Below are positions 1 through 8,784 of a DNA stretch of 30,145 nucleotides, one piece after another. The DNA is from JAUVKA01 sp964465145 (GTDB taxonomy: Bacteria; Bacteroidota; Bacteroidia; Bacteroidales; UBA12481). Made by a program: the position numbers and the translations under genes. The stretch covers positions 1-30,145 of the forward strand of contig CAYXJR010000054.1 of assembly GCA_964465145.1 (NCBI GenBank). Reading direction: 5' to 3'. The notes beneath the pieces are model-generated. The model made no database searches and was not told where the DNA came from. It saw only the letters and a program-made list of their open reading frames with translations. How positions within the stretch are numbered: position 1 is the stretch's first letter; each line of letters starts with the position of its first letter.

Positions 1-2581
1 GCTTACTATTGTATATATACCAGTTACCATCGATAATCTTACCGTTCATGAAACTAGTGCTGATATAATAGTTCGTAGAGTCGAACTTCAGAGTGTAGGT
101 ATCGCTCACAACATTCATGGGGTCAACAACTTGAACCTGAATAGGACCTTGACCCGCCTCATAGGTTATCTCATCAACTCTCCAGGGGGGCCCTGCCATG
201 ATAGCATCATGAGTATCCTCAGTAATTTCCAGAACGTTCATGCCATTTCCATGGCCTTCAAGCTGGGTGATCGCAGGCGCATCGCCAAAGGTCCCCTGAA
301 TCAAAGTACCACCAAGCTCGGGTTCGATCTTGTGCGGGATAGTCTCATATGTTTTGATCGGGCCGCCAGCTCCTTTACGACCAGCCTTATATGGATAACG
401 CTGACCCTCGAAGGTGTCGGGGTTATTCTGGTCGTATTTCATGAAATTATTGTGGGCATAGGCAACAGCCACAAAGTAGTATTTCTTGTTGTTTACGAGG
501 GTACGGATACCTTGTGCAAACACATCTTCTTCAATAACGAAAGTATGCTCAATACCCAGGTCGGCTCCTTTAACCTCGATCCTTGGAACGTTGGCTTCCA
601 TTTCAGTATTCCATTCGAAATTGACTATCTGTTTAATATTATCGCGGATATCGCACTGGAAGATCAGGCGGGCTTTGTTTCCATCCTGTTCAGTTGCATC
701 GGTAACAGACACTGTACGATTTTTCAACTGCCAGATCTGGTAACCCTGGAATTCATAATAAACATCGCAATCAGGATTATCTGTCGGGCAAACGATAAAA
801 GGATCTCTTTCTTTGTAAGCTTCCAGATAGTTATTAGAATTTGGCTTGTTCCAAATGTGGAAGATCAGCTTCTGATCCTGTTCAATAATTGTCAGTTCCG
901 GTGCATCGGGTCCGTCAACTACTTGAAAGCAATTTTCAAATAACCTCTGTGACTTCTCATCACTCTGAAGCATCTTATCTACCGAGGCAAGTAATCCACC
1001 CTGGTAGGAACGTGCCCATACCACACCAACAGTAATATCATTGATGGCTCCTGGCTCCAGTACGAAAGGTCCGGATGACTGAACTAAACGACGGTCGGCA
1101 GGTGCATTCCCAGAGGATTCTTCTGTCCATACCGGCATTGGAATGCCACCTTGGCCCCATCCACAAGGGTCAGTATCTCTTGGAAACATAAAATCTGATT
1201 CCGGACCTGTTCCACCGCCGGATGGGTGAGCATTACCGCCATAACGCATACGCTCATTATCTTTCCAGTACCCGCGAAGATAATTGTAATGTTCAGGAGC
1301 TGTATTAGGGTCTCCGGTAACTCCACCACCATTGGTGTAAAAAAGGAAGCGGCGCATCCCCCAGCGCTCATTGTCAACAATTCCATCTCCAAAATTAAGT
1401 CCGTTGATATTCCCGTTCAGGATACACTCGTTGCAAACCAAGTTACGTTGATCATCATAACTGGAACAATCATCAATACCGTTTGGATCCTGGTAGGGGC
1501 CTTCAAAAAAGTCGAATCCAACTGACGGAGGGTTAGATCCATAAGCATAGGCTTCACCACTACCATCAACAGCTTCACCATTATAAAAATAACCAACCCC
1601 TTTAGTTACGTGGCAACCCACATAATCATCAAAGGCATAACCAAGGTCCCCATCCACATACACACCAAAGTAGGTTTCGATCAGTGTATAAGTGGAACGG
1701 TTAATAAGGGCATAGTTGTAAAAACTCATATCATTCAGAGCATCGTTGGTAGAGAACTGGAAGGCCTGAGCTCTGATTTCCATTCCGATAGGCTCACCGC
1801 TTGGACCATTATGAATACCTCCCCGGTCGTTGTACACCCACCATGATGTACCATCGCCGTACAATCGAGGCCGCCTCAATTCACGGGTAGTACCGCAGGG
1901 TAGAATTCCATCCAGGTCGTAGAATGGATAATCTCCATCTGCAGGGTTATAAAATCCATCGTCGTTATTATCCCAGAAAGGAGCGAGGTAAAAATCATAA
2001 CCGGCTGAAGCATCAGCGTGAGCCGGCCAGTCCAAGATTATCTGAGGGATAGCATATCCTTCAAATTCAAGCCCTCTGTCCTCCGCAGGGGTATTGTACC
2101 ACTCGCGAAAGGCTTCTACCTGGTATCGGGTAATCTGGAAATGTTTGTCGTATTGATAACATACCTCTATATCAGTCGTTCCACGGTCTTCCCCTACAGT
2201 GATCAGCGGGCCAGGATAGTAATTACGGCCCCCGTAAAACTTGATAGCAGACAATTTTAACTGTCCGTTAAGGTCGGTACCCCCAATCCAGATCCCTCCG
2301 GCATAAATTGAGGTTTTCCCTGAACCCTTTGGAATTTCGTACCCGGATGAACCACCATCAATGTCTGTCCAGAGAAGTCCGGTCGTAAAGATGAAGGTGC
2401 GGACGTTATTCAAGGAAATCTCGGTTACTGTCGAACCCAATTGGCAGGCAGCTGTCATCCCTTTCAAATCTGTTGACACAGCCTCATTGGACTTCGCGCC
2501 AATGTATTTTTCTGCAAAACCAGCATTGAAGATAAACTGGCCGATTGCTATTAAAAGTATATATTGAAAAGTCTTTTTCAT
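1..2581 (-). CDS. Large secreted protein, 3' end outside window
   Basis: An uninterrupted minus-strand frame runs from an ATG at 2581 to the left edge, giving 860 codons without a stop. The N-terminus (MKKTFQYILLIAIGQF, then Ala-Gly-Phe-Ala) looks like a Sec signal peptide. The mature part is rich in Gly, Asp, Asn and aromatics, with stretches such as GGIWIGGTDLNGQL, DNNDDGFYNPADGDYP and RRLVQSSGPFVLEPG. I associate this style with long Bacteroidota surface proteins that end in a T9SS sorting domain; that end is not in the window, so the T9SS assignment is inference. It starts 29 nt after the stop of the TonB-dependent receptor gene and is probably co-transcribed with it. No enzymatic domain was recognised. 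Several Asp/Asn-rich segments could bind calcium, but this is not shown. Confidence 0.85.
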   Translation of the reverse strand, partial: MKKTFQYILLIAIGQFIFNAGFAEKYIGAKSNEAVSTDLKGMTAACQLGSTVTEISLNNVRTFIFTTGLLWTDIDGGSSGYEIPKGSGKTSIYAGGIWIGGTDLNGQLKLSAIKFYGGRNYYPGPLITVGEDRGTTDIEVCYQYDKHFQITRYQVEAFREWYNTPAEDRGLEFEGYAIPQIILDWPAHADASAGYDFYLAPFWDNNDDGFYNPADGDYPFYDLDGILPCGTTRELRRPRLYGDGTSWWVYNDRGGIHNGPSGEPIGMEIRAQAFQFSTNDALNDMSFYNYALINRSTYTLIETYFGVYVDGDLGYAFDDYVGCHVTKGVGYFYNGEAVDGSGEAYAYGSNPPSVGFDFFEGPYQDPNGIDDCSSYDDQRNLVCNECILNGNINGLNFGDGIVDNERWGMRRFLFYTNGGGVTGDPNTAPEHYNYLRGYWKDNERMRYGGNAHPSGGGTGPESDFMFPRDTDPCGWGQGGIPMPVWTEESSGNAPADRRLVQSSGPFVLEPGAINDITVGVVWARSYQGGLLASVDKMLQSDEKSQRLFENCFQVVDGPDAPELTIIEQDQKLIFHIWNKPNSNNYLEAYKERDPFIVCPTDNPDCDVYYEFQGYQIWQLKNRTVSVTDATEQDGNKARLIFQCDIRDNIKQIVNFEWNTEMEANVPRIEVKGADLGIEHTFVIEEDVFAQGIRTLVNNKKYYFVAVAYAHNNFMKYDQNNPDTFEGQRYPYKAGRKGAGGPIKTYETIPHKIEPELGGTLIQGTFGDAPAITQLEGHGNGMNVLEITEDTHDAIMAGPPWRVDEITYEAGQGPIQVQVVDPMNVVSDTYTLKFDSTNYYISTSFMNGKIIDGNWYIYNSK

Positions 2582-2610
2582 CGTCTAGATATTATTTGAT
2601 TAACAAGCCA

Positions 2611-5600
2611 TTAAAAGTTCAGGCTCACACCTAAGCGAATGGTACGGGGTGCTAAATAGTGTACATTACCGAGTGCCCGCATTTGATAATACATCCGATA
2701 CACTTCTGGATCAAGTTGAACATTAATGTTTTGCTGCATCTTAGGTGCAGTTAGATAACCATCATCTTCAGGATCTCCTGTGGCTGCATAAACACTACTT
2801 ACATTCTTAGTATTCAGTAGGTTATTTACATCCAGGTATATATTAAGGCCGGTTGTTTTACCAGCCGCTCCGTCATTCTTCTTAAAGGTGAGGTTGATAT
2901 CCTTGTCAACACGCATTTTAATGTTGGTTGTCCATGGCAAACGTGAACCGTTCAATGAACCCCGTAAGCCTGGTTCACCCACGCCCCGTACTCTGGAATA
3001 CGGATATCCTGAACCTGCAATAACAGCGAAATTAGCTCCTGCATTTGCAAGTATATCCTTCCCAAATAATTTGGGTCCATTATAGGATCTCCCGCCAGCA
3101 AAGCGGTAATCGAGGTTAAGATTAATTTTATGACGTTGATCCCAACTCAATGGAGCAAGTATTCGCAGGTTCGGCTGGTCGGTACGAAGCAAGCTGAGCT
3201 GTTGTGAAGGGCTTGATCCTGTTCCGTATGCGTATGCTAAGGTATAGTTGGCACGAAGGGCAATGTTGCCGGTCCTCCTTAGGTCGTATGAAATTGAAAG
3301 CCCTTTGGATGTACCAAAATCTATGTTACCCGTTGTAAAATAATCTACCGGGAAAGCACCAAGAACTCTGATTGACTGCTGCATATCACGTTGTTCCCTA
3401 TAGTAGGCGGAAATCTTCAACGAAGAGGTGTTTGTCAACCTTTGCTGGAACCCCAATTCGTAGTCGATAGTTCTGGAAGGTAACAGGTTGGGGTTGCTAA
3501 TATTGTCCCCAGCGTTCTGTGAGAGGTAGAAATATTGGGTTGGATTAAAAGATCCTCCTGGACGGGTTGACAAAATGTCGTAGTGTGCAAAGAAAAGAGC
3601 CTCGTCAGAGATCGGGAAGGAGAAGGAAATTCTCGGCATAACCACGATCTGCGGCGTATAATCCTCGAATGCATCCGGCTGGATCTCATTATTCTGAGCA
3701 TTATCAGGATTCACCAGGTAAGGTGCAATACCAGTTGATGAAGCGATCAGATCGGGATCCTGAACTTCCACCCCGTAGGCGGTATACCAGGTGTCGCCAC
3801 CCCTATAACCGTTGATAGTGGAAGGATCGCTCACATCATCAACATATACAACAAAATCATCACCCATATTGCTCGGGTGAGAACCGGTGGGGTTCATGCT
3901 GCCAGGTACATCCGAAACTTTTTTAGTTGAATACAGTGAGTAAGGATCAGACAGCACATTGCAATTGTTGTCAAAACGGTCAACACGGAGGCCTACATTA
4001 AATATTAGATCGTTGAAGGCAAATTTATCCTGGATATATCCTCCTGAATAAATAGGCTGGTTAGGTCCGATCAGCCTCAGGTATTCATCATTTTCGTCCT
4101 TGGCATTAAAGAAATCTTCAAAAGTGGGTTTTTCCTTAAGTCTGTTTCCATATTGGTCATAACCCCGGTACCCGACGAGGGATGAACCATTGTTAAGTAA
4201 TTCCTCAGGGCTGAAATAGGTAATGTCAAAATCGCTCGGGTCAAATGCCCAGATATCTATCCAGTCGGTTCCGTCAACTGCCAGCCCCAGGTGCTCACGC
4301 AATTTCTTGTCGAACTGTGATTGGTTCTCCTCACTGTAAGATCGATTGTACCTTACTGTGTCCATAAAAATCCCCTCGGTATTATAAACTGGGATTGGGT
4401 TAGACCAGTCGAGCTGTTCAATATGCGCGTTTGTCAGCTGCCTTGCCAGTCCCCAAAGACGGAAGTTATTAATACTCCAACTGCGGTCGTCCCGCTGTTC
4501 GAATTCAAAACCGAATGAGATTTCATGGTCGCCGATATCAGCGGATCCTGAAGCCTCCATTCTGAACTGACTAATGTCGCTCATACTGTAACCGCCAACC
4601 TGCTGCCCAGGAAGTGCAAACATACCATAGGCAGATCCCAGGTTATCTCCATTGAGCAATGCTCCACCAGACTGCACCTGCTCGAGATTTTCATAATGCC
4701 CAATAGGGTTATCATGAAAATTATAATACTGTGAAGTATATGCTGCCAGTTCCGGATTGAGTTCACTGGGAGTGAAATCGTACAATACATTTTTCCAATT
4801 GTCCATCAGCCATACACCGTTGGGATAACCGGTAAGCGTATCGGAAAATTGGAAGGTCTCGACCTTGGTGGTTTCAAATTTACCCACATAGCCATAATCC
4901 CAGAAATTGGTTCCATGCCGTTGCGACTGGCTGTAGCTCATACTATGTTCATAAGAAGCCTGTACGGAGTAGAAGGCATTTTTAACTCTCGATGAGGACT
5001 GCTCTTGCTGACTGGGTGTACGGTCGGAAAATTGCTGGGTGAAACGTCCATAGATACGATACATATAATTATATCCATAACCGTTATTTTCCCAGTTGAA
5101 CATGGAATTTCCAAAGCTGAAGCCAGTTCCGTCACCACCTTGTAGGTAACCGCCTAATGTCAGGGTTACATTATCGCTGGCATTCAGGGTTAACTTGCCT
5201 GTAACGGAAGCATTCTTGGAACTTATGTTATCATGAGTCCAGGTTTGTTCAAAAATATCTCCATCAATAAGATCTCCTGATCTGGCCTGTTCAAAATCAA
5301 TATCCTGTAACAGGAATTCGGCCTGCCTCTGAACAACACCTGTTGGACTAGGCACAACCGGGTTCAGGATCAGGTCATCTATTACAGACTGCTTGGCACG
5401 AAACAAGGGATAGAATCTTGCTACATTATTACGGTTGTACGACATCTCAGCGGCAATGAAATACCCCAGGATGGCTTTTTTCCGTCCTTCTGCCGTTCTT
5501 CTAATGATAAGTGGCCCGGAAAAATTGAATGCCGCAAGGTTTCTTCCCCATTTGTCGAGAAATTCTGAAGTTTCTACATTGAGGCCACCATAAAAATTAG

Positions 5601-6288
5601 GAGTAGCTCCTTTAGTTGTGATACTAACGATACCCCCGGTAACATCGCCATATTTGGCACCCATACCTCCGGTGATTACTTGTACCTGATCCTGGGCGGC
5701 CTTTGGAATATTCAAGCCTTCCCGAACACGTACACCATCCACATAGTAGATGTTACCACCACGGGCACCCCTGATACTACCAACATCGTTGCCATCTCTG
5801 GAACCCACACCGGCCACACTGGCAGCAACTGACATAACCGACCGGCCAGGCATCTTTTCGATGTCCTCGGCAGTTACCGTTTCCCCGGTCTGCGTGTTAT
5901 CTTTATCGATTAGCGGAACTTTGTAGGCCAGTATTTCGACCTCTGCAATCTGCTCTGTCTTCATCGACATTTCCAGGTTTAAGAACTCAATTCTGTCTGC
6001 TTTAAGGAGCACACCATCAATCTGAAGGGGATTGTACCCTACTACACGACACATCACCGTCCATTTTCCAGGAGGCAGAGGTTTAATTGTATAGTTCCCA
6101 TCAATGTCGGCTGCTGAAGCATTTAACTGGGTCCCGTCAACGGGGCCAGATAATACCACAACAGCTGCAAAAGGGATGGGTTCCCCAGTGGCTTTATCCC
6201 TTACCTCGCCCTTTAGGGTAGTAGATTGAGAAAAAGCACTACTTGCTGCAACCACAGCAAAAACTACAAGGAGTAATTTTCGAAACAT
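2611..6288 (-). CDS. TonB-dependent receptor with carboxypeptidase-like regulatory domain
   Basis: Predicted outer-membrane active transporter of 1225 residues. Residues 1-20 form a signal peptide (MFRKLLLVVFAVVAASSAFS). Residues about 24-110 are a carboxypeptidase-regulatory-like beta-sandwich (GEVRDKATGEPIPFAAVVV). Residues about 130-230 are the plug, with SIRGARGGNIYYVDGVRVRE and TGGMGAKYGDVTGGIVSITT. The rest is a long beta-barrel ending in Phe (LGVSLNF), the usual barrel-insertion signal. The length fits this Bacteroidota subgroup. The partner downstream is a large secreted protein rather than a recognisable SusD lipoprotein, so it is not a standard glycan-utilisation SusCD pair. The substrate is unknown. 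A promoter-like TTGACA / TACATTTA pair lies about 60 nt upstream. Confidence 0.93.
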   Translation of the reverse strand: MFRKLLLVVFAVVAASSAFSQSTTLKGEVRDKATGEPIPFAAVVVLSGPVDGTQLNASAADIDGNYTIKPLPPGKWTVMCRVVGYNPLQIDGVLLKADRIEFLNLEMSMKTEQIAEVEILAYKVPLIDKDNTQTGETVTAEDIEKMPGRSVMSVAASVAGVGSRDGNDVGSIRGARGGNIYYVDGVRVREGLNIPKAAQDQVQVITGGMGAKYGDVTGGIVSITTKGATPNFYGGLNVETSEFLDKWGRNLAAFNFSGPLIIRRTAEGRKKAILGYFIAAEMSYNRNNVARFYPLFRAKQSVIDDLILNPVVPSPTGVVQRQAEFLLQDIDFEQARSGDLIDGDIFEQTWTHDNISSKNASVTGKLTLNASDNVTLTLGGYLQGGDGTGFSFGNSMFNWENNGYGYNYMYRIYGRFTQQFSDRTPSQQEQSSSRVKNAFYSVQASYEHSMSYSQSQRHGTNFWDYGYVGKFETTKVETFQFSDTLTGYPNGVWLMDNWKNVLYDFTPSELNPELAAYTSQYYNFHDNPIGHYENLEQVQSGGALLNGDNLGSAYGMFALPGQQVGGYSMSDISQFRMEASGSADIGDHEISFGFEFEQRDDRSWSINNFRLWGLARQLTNAHIEQLDWSNPIPVYNTEGIFMDTVRYNRSYSEENQSQFDKKLREHLGLAVDGTDWIDIWAFDPSDFDITYFSPEELLNNGSSLVGYRGYDQYGNRLKEKPTFEDFFNAKDENDEYLRLIGPNQPIYSGGYIQDKFAFNDLIFNVGLRVDRFDNNCNVLSDPYSLYSTKKVSDVPGSMNPTGSHPSNMGDDFVVYVDDVSDPSTINGYRGGDTWYTAYGVEVQDPDLIASSTGIAPYLVNPDNAQNNEIQPDAFEDYTPQIVVMPRISFSFPISDEALFFAHYDILSTRPGGSFNPTQYFYLSQNAGDNISNPNLLPSRTIDYELGFQQRLTNTSSLKISAYYREQRDMQQSIRVLGAFPVDYFTTGNIDFGTSKGLSISYDLRRTGNIALRANYTLAYAYGTGSSPSQQLSLLRTDQPNLRILAPLSWDQRHKINLNLDYRFAGGRSYNGPKLFGKDILANAGANFAVIAGSGYPYSRVRGVGEPGLRGSLNGSRLPWTTNIKMRVDKDINLTFKKNDGAAGKTTGLNIYLDVNNLLNTKNVSSVYAATGDPEDDGYLTAPKMQQNINVQLDPEVYRMYYQMRALGNVHYLAPRTIRLGVSLNF

Positions 6289-6346
6289 AATCTAGTATTT
6301 GTGATTAATTACAGTTTTTCCATATTACACTAATTCATAGAAGGCG

Positions 6347-6378
6347 TAAATGTAAATAATATCAAATGAATATGTCAA
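6347..6378 (-). promoter_or_regulatory. Candidate promoter of the TonB-dependent receptor gene
   Basis: On the minus strand TTGACA (6373-6378) is followed by TACATTTA (6347-6354). This matches the Bacteroidota -33 TTG and -7 TAnnTTTG elements except for the last base, with a spacing of 21 rather than 19 nt after TTG. Transcription would start about 55 nt before the receptor ATG. A nearby inverted repeat contains the same TTGACA word. Confidence 0.4.
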
Positions 6379-6402
6379 CATTTTACACCAAAAAATCCAT
6401 AC

Positions 6403-6416
6403 TTGACAAATGTCAA
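6403..6416. repeat. Inverted repeat TTGACA-at-TGTCAA with extra half-site
   Basis: A perfect 6-bp inverted repeat with a 2-bp spacer overlaps the stop codon of the upstream small-membrane-protein gene. A third TGTCAA copy lies at 6373-6378, where it coincides with the candidate -33 element of the receptor promoter. It could be an operator for a dimeric regulator, or chance in AT-rich sequence. Confidence 0.3.
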
Positions 6417-6841
6417 AAGTTTTTGCGCTCCAGCACAACTTTGTAAATGACAGCTGTTCTCAGGTCAAACCCTGATCGCTTGCTTGATTTTTTCTTCTTA
6501 TACCCTACAGATACAGCTCTCGGCAGTGGTGCTAAAGTTTCTGGGGGTCCATTTACAAAAGTATCTGTACTCACGCTAGGGCCTGGCTGAAGGAAAGCAG
6601 GGTCCAGGTCTTCAGGGGGGGACTGATAGTTAATAACAGGCTGCTGAACAACAGGGTTTTGCTCAGGAACTCCCAGCAATTGTTCAAAAAACGTAGATGG
6701 AGATTGGTTTTCATTTTTCCCAACATTCTCACTATCTGTGTCTTGGATCTGAGCAGCCTTCTTCTTTTTCTTGGCCACCTGGACCAAGACAAAGATTAAA
6801 CCCAGTACAATATATATTATAATGTCGTAGCCTTTATCCAT
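6413..6841 (-). CDS. Small single-pass membrane protein of unknown function
   Basis: A 142-residue protein. Residues about 7-22 form one hydrophobic helix (YDIIIYIVLGLIFVLVQV), followed at once by AKKKKKAAQ, so by the positive-inside rule the remainder should be cytoplasmic. The middle is low complexity, rich in Pro, Gln and Ser, and the C-terminus is basic (YKKKKSSKRSGFDLRTAVIYKVVLERK). I do not recognise the family, although short proteins of this layout are common in Bacteroidota. The only Met before the helix is the one chosen. The gene is divergent from the Rieske-like gene and upstream of the receptor, which has its own candidate promoter. Confidence 0.7.
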   Translation of the reverse strand: MDKGYDIIIYIVLGLIFVLVQVAKKKKKAAQIQDTDSENVGKNENQSPSTFFEQLLGVPEQNPVVQQPVINYQSPPEDLDPAFLQPGPSVSTDTFVNGPPETLAPLPRAVSVGYKKKKSSKRSGFDLRTAVIYKVVLERKNF

Positions 6842-6846
6842 ATTGT

Positions 6847-6876
6847 CAAATTTACGGCAACATTATTTAAATTCAA
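6847..6876 (-). promoter_or_regulatory. Perfect housekeeping promoter TTG-N19-TAAATTTG
   Basis: On the minus strand TTG (6874-6876), exactly 19 nt, then TAAATTTG (6847-6854) match the Bacteroidota primary-sigma consensus at every fixed position. The -7 box ends only 5 nt before the ATG at 6841, so transcription would begin at or within a few bases of the start codon. Confidence 0.6.
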
Positions 6877-6882
6877 AATAAA

Positions 6883-6890
6883 TAATTTTG
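6883..6890 (+). promoter_or_regulatory. -7 element TAATTTTG for the Rieske-like gene
   Basis: TAATTTTG fits TAnnTTTG and lies 35 nt before the ATG at 6926, leaving a leader of roughly 30 nt. No TTG is found at the expected -33 spacing, so this rests on the -7 box and position alone. It sits back to back with the minus-strand promoter at 6847-6876. Confidence 0.4.
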
Positions 6891-6925
6891 GTAAAATTTT
6901 TGTCGAAATTAGTAGTTCTATCGAT

Positions 6926-7372
6926 ATGTTAAAAGGTTTGAATAAAATATTAATCTCCTTCGGACTGGTTCTATTGTTCCTGTCGGGAGCAGGTTGTGGG
7001 CGGGAACGGCAGGTGCCTGTACCTTATATTTATGTTAACTACACAGTTTACCTCAACAACCCATCAAACAACCATTTACGCGTTCCCGGAAGTTACTCGA
7101 TTATAACGGGGCAGGGGAATCACGGCATTATTCTGTATCGCCGCACTCTGGGAGAGCCGGATGATTTTGTTGCTTTCGATCTCACCTGCACCAATGAGCC
7201 TCTGGAAAATTGTGTGGTGGGAGTAGATGACACAGGGTTTTATCTTGAATGTCCCTGCTGCGGCTCAAAATTCTCAATATTTGACGGCTTTCCAACCTCA
7301 GGCCCGGCTCAGTGGCAATTAAAACAATATGAAACCACGTACACGGGAAATACGCTGAGGATCTATAATTAG
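6926..7372 (+). CDS. Rieske-fold-like exported protein with Cys-only candidate ligands
   Basis: A 148-residue protein with an N-terminal export signal ending in a possible lipobox (LSGAGC, Cys24; Gly at -3 is atypical, so lipidation is uncertain). The second half resembles a Rieske [2Fe-2S] domain: VAFDLTCTN (Cys88), Cys96, then LECPCCGSKFSIFDG (Cys109, 111, 112), followed by a Gly/Pro-rich segment (GFPTSGPAQWQLKQY) like that after the second Rieske box. In classical Rieske proteins the ligands are C-x-H and C-x-x-H. Here the first His position is Asn and the second motif reads CPCCGS, so neither His ligand is present. It may bind an all-Cys cluster or zinc, or be structural. Its stop overlaps the ahcY stop by 4 bp in a convergent arrangement. 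Confidence 0.75.
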   Translation: MLKGLNKILISFGLVLLFLSGAGCGRERQVPVPYIYVNYTVYLNNPSNNHLRVPGSYSIITGQGNHGIILYRRTLGEPDDFVAFDLTCTNEPLENCVVGVDDTGFYLECPCCGSKFSIFDGFPTSGPAQWQLKQYETTYTGNTLRIYN

Positions 7373-8784
7373 TAACGATAGTGGTCTGGCTTATAAGGCC
7401 CCTCCTTGGGCAAACCAAGGTAAGATGCCTGTTCATCGGTAAGGATGGTCAGCCTGGCACCAACATGGGCAAGATGCAATCTGGCAACTTCTTCGTCAAG
7501 GTATTTGGGTAAGCGATATACACCCAATTCATATTCCTTCTCCCACAATTCTATCTGTGCCAATGTTTGATTTGTAAAGGAGTTACTCATCACAAAACTA
7601 GGATGTCCTGTGGCACAACCCAGGTTGACAAGCCGGCCTTGAGCCAGGAGAATGATAGAGTGGCCGTCCTCGAAATGATATTGATCTACCTGTGGTTTGA
7701 TATTTTCCCGCCGGATTCCAGAGTGGTGTTCCAGCTGGGATACTTGAATTTCATTATCAAAATGCCCGATATTACAAACTATTGCTTTGTCTTTCATCCT
7801 TTCCATGTGATCCAGCCTTATAACATCCTTATTACCAGTGGTGGTGACATAGATATCGCCCTCATCCAGAGCGTCCTCAACGGGTTTTACTTCGAAACCC
7901 TCCATGCTGGCCTGCAGAGCGCAAATAGGATCGATCTCGGTAATAATAACCCTGGACCCGTAACTGCGCATAGATCTTGCACAACCCTTTCCAACATCAC
8001 CATACCCGCAGACTACCACAACTTTCCCGGCCAGCATGATGTCGGTGGCTCTTTTAATCCCATCGGCAAGCGATTCTCTGCAACCATATAAATTGTCAAA
8101 CTTGGATTTGGTAACAGAATCATTAACATTTATGGCAGGGAAAAGTAATTGACCTGCCTCAAGCATCTGATAAAGCCGATGAACACCCGTTGTTGTCTCT
8201 TCTGAAACCCCGCGAATTTCATTCATACGCCCTGACCAGAATTCTGGTTCCTCCTCCAGGATATTCCTGAGCAGTTTTTGAAGGCTTACTTCATCTTGAG
8301 CATCAACTGATCTGTTTAATAATCCAGGATCTTTTTCCGCTGCAATACCCTCATGAACCATTAGAGTTGCATCACCTCCATCATCGACTATTAGTTGAGG
8401 GCCCTGCCCATCTGGGAATTTCAATGCCTGCATGGTGCACCACCAGTACTCATCAAGGGTTTCTCCTTTCCAGGCGAAAACAGGGGTTCCAGCTTTAGCT
8501 ATTGCAGCAGCAGCGTGGTCCTGGGTGGAGAATATATTACAACTTGCCCAGCGGACATTGGCTCCCAAAGCCACTAATGTTTCAATTAAAACGGCCGTTT
8601 GTACAGTCATATGAAGGGAACCCATGATCCTTGCACCTGCCAGGGGTTGCTGGCCAGCATATTTTGCCCTAAGGGCCATCAGCCCGGGCATCTCTGCTTC
8701 AGCAAGTTCAATCTCTTTCCTTCCCCAATCTGCAAGATTTAGATCCCTAACCTTATAATCCTGCTTTATCTGATTATCAATCAT
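7369..8784 (-). CDS. ahcY: Adenosylhomocysteinase (S-adenosyl-L-homocysteine hydrolase)
   Basis: A cytoplasmic NAD-dependent enzyme that splits S-adenosylhomocysteine into homocysteine and adenosine, clearing the product inhibitor of methyltransferases. The family signature near the N-terminus (ADWGRKEIELAEAEMPGLM), GSLHMTVQTAVLIETL, SCNIFSTQDHAAAA, the Rossmann motif GYGDVGKG at 260-267 and the C-terminal KPDHYRY are all present. At 471 residues it is the longer bacterial form, with the extra segment around residues 150-185. The ATG at 8784 overlaps the ribF stop (ATGA), implying translational coupling after ribF. Confidence 0.98.
   Translation of the reverse strand: MIDNQIKQDYKVRDLNLADWGRKEIELAEAEMPGLMALRAKYAGQQPLAGARIMGSLHMTVQTAVLIETLVALGANVRWASCNIFSTQDHAAAAIAKAGTPVFAWKGETLDEYWWCTMQALKFPDGQGPQLIVDDGGDATLMVHEGIAAEKDPGLLNRSVDAQDEVSLQKLLRNILEEEPEFWSGRMNEIRGVSEETTTGVHRLYQMLEAGQLLFPAINVNDSVTKSKFDNLYGCRESLADGIKRATDIMLAGKVVVVCGYGDVGKGCARSMRSYGSRVIITEIDPICALQASMEGFEVKPVEDALDEGDIYVTTTGNKDVIRLDHMERMKDKAIVCNIGHFDNEIQVSQLEHHSGIRRENIKPQVDQYHFEDGHSIILLAQGRLVNLGCATGHPSFVMSNSFTNQTLAQIELWEKEYELGVYRLPKYLDEEVARLHLAHVGARLTILTDEQASYLGLPKEGPYKPDHYRY

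Noticed and set aside
131..943. 270-codon plus-strand open frame
   Set aside because: It lies opposite the minus-strand secreted-protein gene, whose frame is open over the whole 2.58 kb with a signal peptide and protein-like composition. The plus frame has no recognisable features.
7567..8091. 174-codon plus-strand open frame
   Set aside because: Fully antisense to ahcY, which is identified beyond doubt by its motifs.
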